64,000 bases of DNA. It comes from Myxococcales bacterium. GTDB taxonomy: Bacteria; Myxococcota_A; Polyangia; Polyangiales; Polyangiaceae. The notes below the pieces were generated by a model. That model was not told where the DNA came from and ran no database searches. It saw only the letters and a program-made list of their open reading frames with translations. Location: contig JACRDA010000308.1 in assembly GCA_016212965.1 (NCBI GenBank), positions 1-64,000 of the forward strand, in the 5' to 3' direction. This document shows positions 60,490 through 64,000 of this stretch, piece by piece. The position numbers and the translations under genes were made by a program. The stretch's first letter is position 1. Every line of letters begins with the position of its first letter.

Positions 60490-63117
60490 ATGCGAGTGTT
60501 CAAGCCGCGCAACGTGGGCCTCCTCTTCCGGACGGTGGAGCGCGCCCAGCGCTACCACTTCTGCGTCGCCGGGCTCCTCTTCGTGCCCCTCGACGCGACC
60601 CGCACCCTCCTTCCCGAGGCCCAGATGTGGAAGGCGGTGCCCAAGCTGCTCGGCAAGGACGCCGTGCTCGACGAGATGGTCGCGAAGACCCACGGCGAGC
60701 TCCTCCTCAAGGGCTCCGTCTACGCGCCCGACCAGAAGCCGGTGCCGGTCTGCGTGGCGCGCGTACAGCTCGGCCCGGTCGAGAAGCGCATCGTGGCGAT
60801 CGGCGATCGCGTCTGGCGCCGCGGCGCGCCGACCGAGCCCGCACCCTTCACCGAGATGCCGCTCGACTGGGAGCACGCCTTCGGGGGCGCGGGCTTCGCA
60901 TCGAACCCGCTCGGCAAGGGCTACGCGCCAATCGAGGGGCCCGACGGCAAGGTGCACCCCCTACCCAACGTCGAGTACCCCGAGCGGCTGATCAAGAGCC
61001 CCGGAGACCGCCCTGCGCCCGCGAGCTTCCTGCCCCTCGACCTCACGTGGCCCGAGCGCTGGAAGAAGGCCGGCACCTACGATCGCAGCTACCTCGAGAC
61101 GGATTTTCCGGGTCTGGCGCGCGACGCCGACTGGACGATGTTCAACACTGCGAGCCCGGATCAGTGGGCGCCCGGCCACTTCTCCGGTGACGAGAGCTTC
61201 GTGCTCGAGAACCTCCACCCGACGCGCCGACGCATCGAGGGGCGACTGCCGGGCGCAGCGATGCGGATCTTCATCGTGAGGAAGGGAGAGCCCGTCGCCG
61301 AGCCCACGAGCCTGGCCATGCGGCTCGAGACCGTCTGGTTCTTCCCCGACGTCGAGCGCGCGGTGCTCATTTACCGCGGCACGACGGACGTGAGCGAGGA
61401 CGATGCCGACGACCTCGAGCACCTGCTCATCGCCTGCGAGGACGCCGCCGCGCCGAAGCCCGACGCCCACTACTGCGACGCGCTGGCAGCACGCCTCGAC
61501 CCGGAGCGCCAGATGGAGGCGATGAAGCGCGAGGACGACTTCTTGCCCGCCTGGCCCGCGACGGACGTGGCGGAGCTCGTGGACGAGATGGCGGCGGTCA
61601 AGATCGAGGGCTTCGCCATGCAGAACCAGCTCCGCAAGGCCGAGCGCGAGATCGTCCAGTCGCGGGCCGCGGTGGCGGCCCTCGGGCTCGACCCCGACAA
61701 GCACGGCCCGCGCTCGCTGCCTGCGCCGCGCAAGCCCGACGAGCCGCCGAAGAGGCGCGCCGACGTCGAGCGCGAGATGCAGGAGGGCGAGGCGAAGACG
61801 CGCGCCAGTGCGCAGGCCAGGCGCGCACGCCGCCGCGAGCAGTTCGAGAAGCTCGGGCTCGACTACAGCGTGGTCGAGAAGGAGATGGACAGCCTGCCCT
61901 GCGGCCCGCCGAAGCCCATCGCGGACGAGAAGCTCCGCTGGCTCGAGGGAATGCTCGTGCAGGCGCGGGGGCACGGCGTCGACCTCCCGGACGTGACCGC
62001 CCTCCTCGAGGACGAGGCGTTCCGGGCGCGCCTCCACGCCATGGACGACGCAGAGCGCGACTCGTACCTCCTGACGGCGCACGAGCGGCCGGCCGCCCCG
62101 CGCCGGGCGCCCGAGGACTCCGAGCGCCTGCGCGCCGAGCTCGGCCGCCTCCGCGACGCGGGGCTGCCGGTCAGGAACCTCGACCTCACCGGCGCCGACC
62201 TCTCCCGGCTCGACCTGTCGGGCCTCGACCTCGAGCGCGCGTTCCTCGAGGGGGCCGATCTTCGCGGCGCCAACCTCGCAGGGGCGAAGCTCACCGAGGC
62301 GGTCCTCACGCGCGCCAAGCTCGAGGGGGCGCGGTTCGACGGGGCGAGCCTCGTGGGCGCGAACCTCGGCGACTGCGAGGCCGTGCAGGCGAGCTTCCGC
62401 GAGTGCGACTTCGAGCGCGCGCTGCTCGTGAGGACCAACTTCGAGGGCGCGACGCTCGACGGGGCGAGCCTCGCCGGGGCGGACTTCACCGAGGGGCGCT
62501 TCGGCGGCGCCTCGTGGCGCGGCGTGAAGGCCCAACGCACGGCCTTCATCCGCACGAACCTCACCGGGCTCGATTTCTCGGGTGCGGACCTCGAGCGCGC
62601 GAACTTCATCGAGGTGGACGCCGCCGGGGCGAACTTCGGTCGGGCGCGCATGTGCAACGCGGGCTTCGTCACGTCCAAGGTCGACGGCGCGAGCTTCGCG
62701 GGCGCCGACCTCACGAAGGCCACGTTCCTCATCGACACGACCGCCGTGGGCGCCAACTTCACGGGCGCCCAGGCCCTCGAGTCGAACTACCGGGGCACCA
62801 AGCTCGACGGCGCCGACTTCTCGGCTGCGCGCCTCGACTGCTCGGACTTCAGCACCTGCTCGCTGCGCCAGGCAAAGTTCGTCGGCGCCGACGCCAAGCG
62901 CACGCGCTTCGTGCGCGCCGACCTCGGGGACGCGGACCTCACGGGCGTCGATCTTGCCGAGGCCGTGCTCCAGAAGGCCCACCTCGAAGGCGCGAAGCTC
63001 GACGAGGCGAACCTCTTCCAGGCCGATCTCTCGCTCATCTGGGGCAGCCCCGAGACGACGAGCAAGGGCGCCAACTTCACCCGCACCCGCGTCCACCCCC
63101 TGCGCAAGAAGAAGTGA
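60490..63117 (+). CDS. DUF2169 domain protein fused to pentapeptide repeats (T6SS-associated)
   Basis: IAIGDRVWRRGAPTEPAPFTEMPLDWEHAFGGAGFASNPLGKGYAPIEG...HPLPNVEYPE; C-terminal LDLTGADLSRLDLSGLDLERAFLEGADLRGANLAGAKL array. Confidence 0.85.
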   Translation: MRVFKPRNVGLLFRTVERAQRYHFCVAGLLFVPLDATRTLLPEAQMWKAVPKLLGKDAVLDEMVAKTHGELLLKGSVYAPDQKPVPVCVARVQLGPVEKRIVAIGDRVWRRGAPTEPAPFTEMPLDWEHAFGGAGFASNPLGKGYAPIEGPDGKVHPLPNVEYPERLIKSPGDRPAPASFLPLDLTWPERWKKAGTYDRSYLETDFPGLARDADWTMFNTASPDQWAPGHFSGDESFVLENLHPTRRRIEGRLPGAAMRIFIVRKGEPVAEPTSLAMRLETVWFFPDVERAVLIYRGTTDVSEDDADDLEHLLIACEDAAAPKPDAHYCDALAARLDPERQMEAMKREDDFLPAWPATDVAELVDEMAAVKIEGFAMQNQLRKAEREIVQSRAAVAALGLDPDKHGPRSLPAPRKPDEPPKRRADVEREMQEGEAKTRASAQARRARRREQFEKLGLDYSVVEKEMDSLPCGPPKPIADEKLRWLEGMLVQARGHGVDLPDVTALLEDEAFRARLHAMDDAERDSYLLTAHERPAAPRRAPEDSERLRAELGRLRDAGLPVRNLDLTGADLSRLDLSGLDLERAFLEGADLRGANLAGAKLTEAVLTRAKLEGARFDGASLVGANLGDCEAVQASFRECDFERALLVRTNFEGATLDGASLAGADFTEGRFGGASWRGVKAQRTAFIRTNLTGLDFSGADLERANFIEVDAAGANFGRARMCNAGFVTSKVDGASFAGADLTKATFLIDTTAVGANFTGAQALESNYRGTKLDGADFSAARLDCSDFSTCSLRQAKFVGADAKRTRFVRADLGDADLTGVDLAEAVLQKAHLEGAKLDEANLFQADLSLIWGSPETTSKGANFTRTRVHPLRKKK

Positions 63118-64000
63118 TGCTGCGCGACGATCTGGTGAGCTTCATCCACGGCGGCGAGATCGCGCGCAAGCTCGATCTGTCGGGCGCCGATCTCGCGGGC
63201 GCCGATCTCGCGGGCGGGATCTTCGAACAGGTGTGCTTCGCGGGTGCGAACCTCGAGGGCGCGCGCTTCGAGGAGGCGATGCTCTTCAACTGTGACCTCC
63301 GCGGCGCGCGCCTCGCCGGCGCCTCGTTTCGCATGGTCATCATCAACGAGTCGAACCTCGAGGGCGCCGACCTGCGCCATACGAACCTCGGGGCCGCGAA
63401 GATCGCCGGGACGAACCTCGCCGGGGCCGACCTCTCCGGCGCCGACCTCACGATCGCCTCCATGGCGAAACCCGACCTCCGCAACGCCAAGTTCTGGGGC
63501 GCGAAGCTCGACCGCACGGGCTTCATGGACGCGCTCACCGAGGGCATCGGCTTCCGCGGCGCGAAGCTCCAGATGGTGACCATGCTGAAGGTCGACATGC
63601 GCACGGCCGACTTCACCGACGCGGAGCTCGATCTCGTGGTCATGCTCGACTCGAACTTCTCGGGGCGCGATCTCAAGGGCGTGCGCTTCGGGCGCTGCCA
63701 GTTCAAGGGCTGCGACTTCTCGGGCACGGATCTCACGGGCGCCGAGCTCGGCCAGGCGAGCTTCCACCAGGCGAACGTGTGCGACGCGAACTTCGAGGGC
63801 GCCGAGGCCGAGCGCGCCATCTTCATGGAGGCGAAGGCGCACCGGACGCGCTTCGTGAAGACCCACCTCCGCCAGGCCATCTTCCAGGACGCCGACCTCG
63901 AGGAGGCCAACCTCGCGGGCGCCGATCTCTACCAGACGAACTTCGCCCGCGCTCGCTGCGCCGGCACGAAGTTCACCGGCTGCGAGCTCACCTACGCCGA
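63117..64000 (+). CDS. Pentapeptide repeat protein, partial (runs off window)
   Basis: ATG overlaps previous stop (TGATG); MLRDDLVSFIHGGEIARKLDLSGADLAGADLAGGIFEQVCFAGANLEGARFEEAML... open to base 64000. Confidence 0.85.
   Translation, partial: MLRDDLVSFIHGGEIARKLDLSGADLAGADLAGGIFEQVCFAGANLEGARFEEAMLFNCDLRGARLAGASFRMVIINESNLEGADLRHTNLGAAKIAGTNLAGADLSGADLTIASMAKPDLRNAKFWGAKLDRTGFMDALTEGIGFRGAKLQMVTMLKVDMRTADFTDAELDLVVMLDSNFSGRDLKGVRFGRCQFKGCDFSGTDLTGAELGQASFHQANVCDANFEGAEAERAIFMEAKAHRTRFVKTHLRQAIFQDADLEEANLAGADLYQTNFARARCAGTKFTGCELTYA

Overview
High-GC window with strong GC3 bias and many long antisense shadow ORFs. Gene content suggests Myxococcota/Polyangia (inference). Contents, left to right: (1) a minus-strand set with a possible Clp-N fragment, a hypothetical protein, a TerB-like protein, a lipoprotein and a GT39-type membrane protein, followed on the plus strand by a polytopic membrane protein and a DSP-type phosphatase lipoprotein; (2) an internally deleted GH92 remnant, a parvulin-like PPIase lipoprotein and a decaheme OmcA/MtrC-type cytochrome with its own intrinsic terminator; (3) tetR facing an RND efflux pair across a perfect 27-bp inverted repeat; (4) a PIN-domain TA pair, a thiolase and an HCDH-ECH fusion; (5) a Uma2 gene, then a Phd/PIN TA locus with a frameshifted toxin and a palindromic operator; (6) a WD40 lipoprotein; (7) a T6SS spike island: vgrG, DUF2169-pentapeptide, pentapeptide, DUF3540, DUF4150 PAAR-like; (8) a lipoprotein M3 peptidase; (9) a rearranged potassium-uptake locus: a beta-barrel porin divergent from kdpF, an in-frame kdpA-kdpB deletion fusion, kdpC, a frameshifted kdpD, kdpE, an intact second kdpD-kdpE, and a KimA-like APC transporter; (10) a second T6SS spike island with three tandem vgrG genes, DUF2169-pentapeptide and pentapeptide genes, running off the window. 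The most notable signal outside genes is one operator layout, four TTGA half-sites at 11/21/11-bp spacing, upstream of both the kdp operon and the KimA-like transporter, with an extra pair facing the porin gene. No rRNA, tRNA, CRISPR or IS element was recognised.
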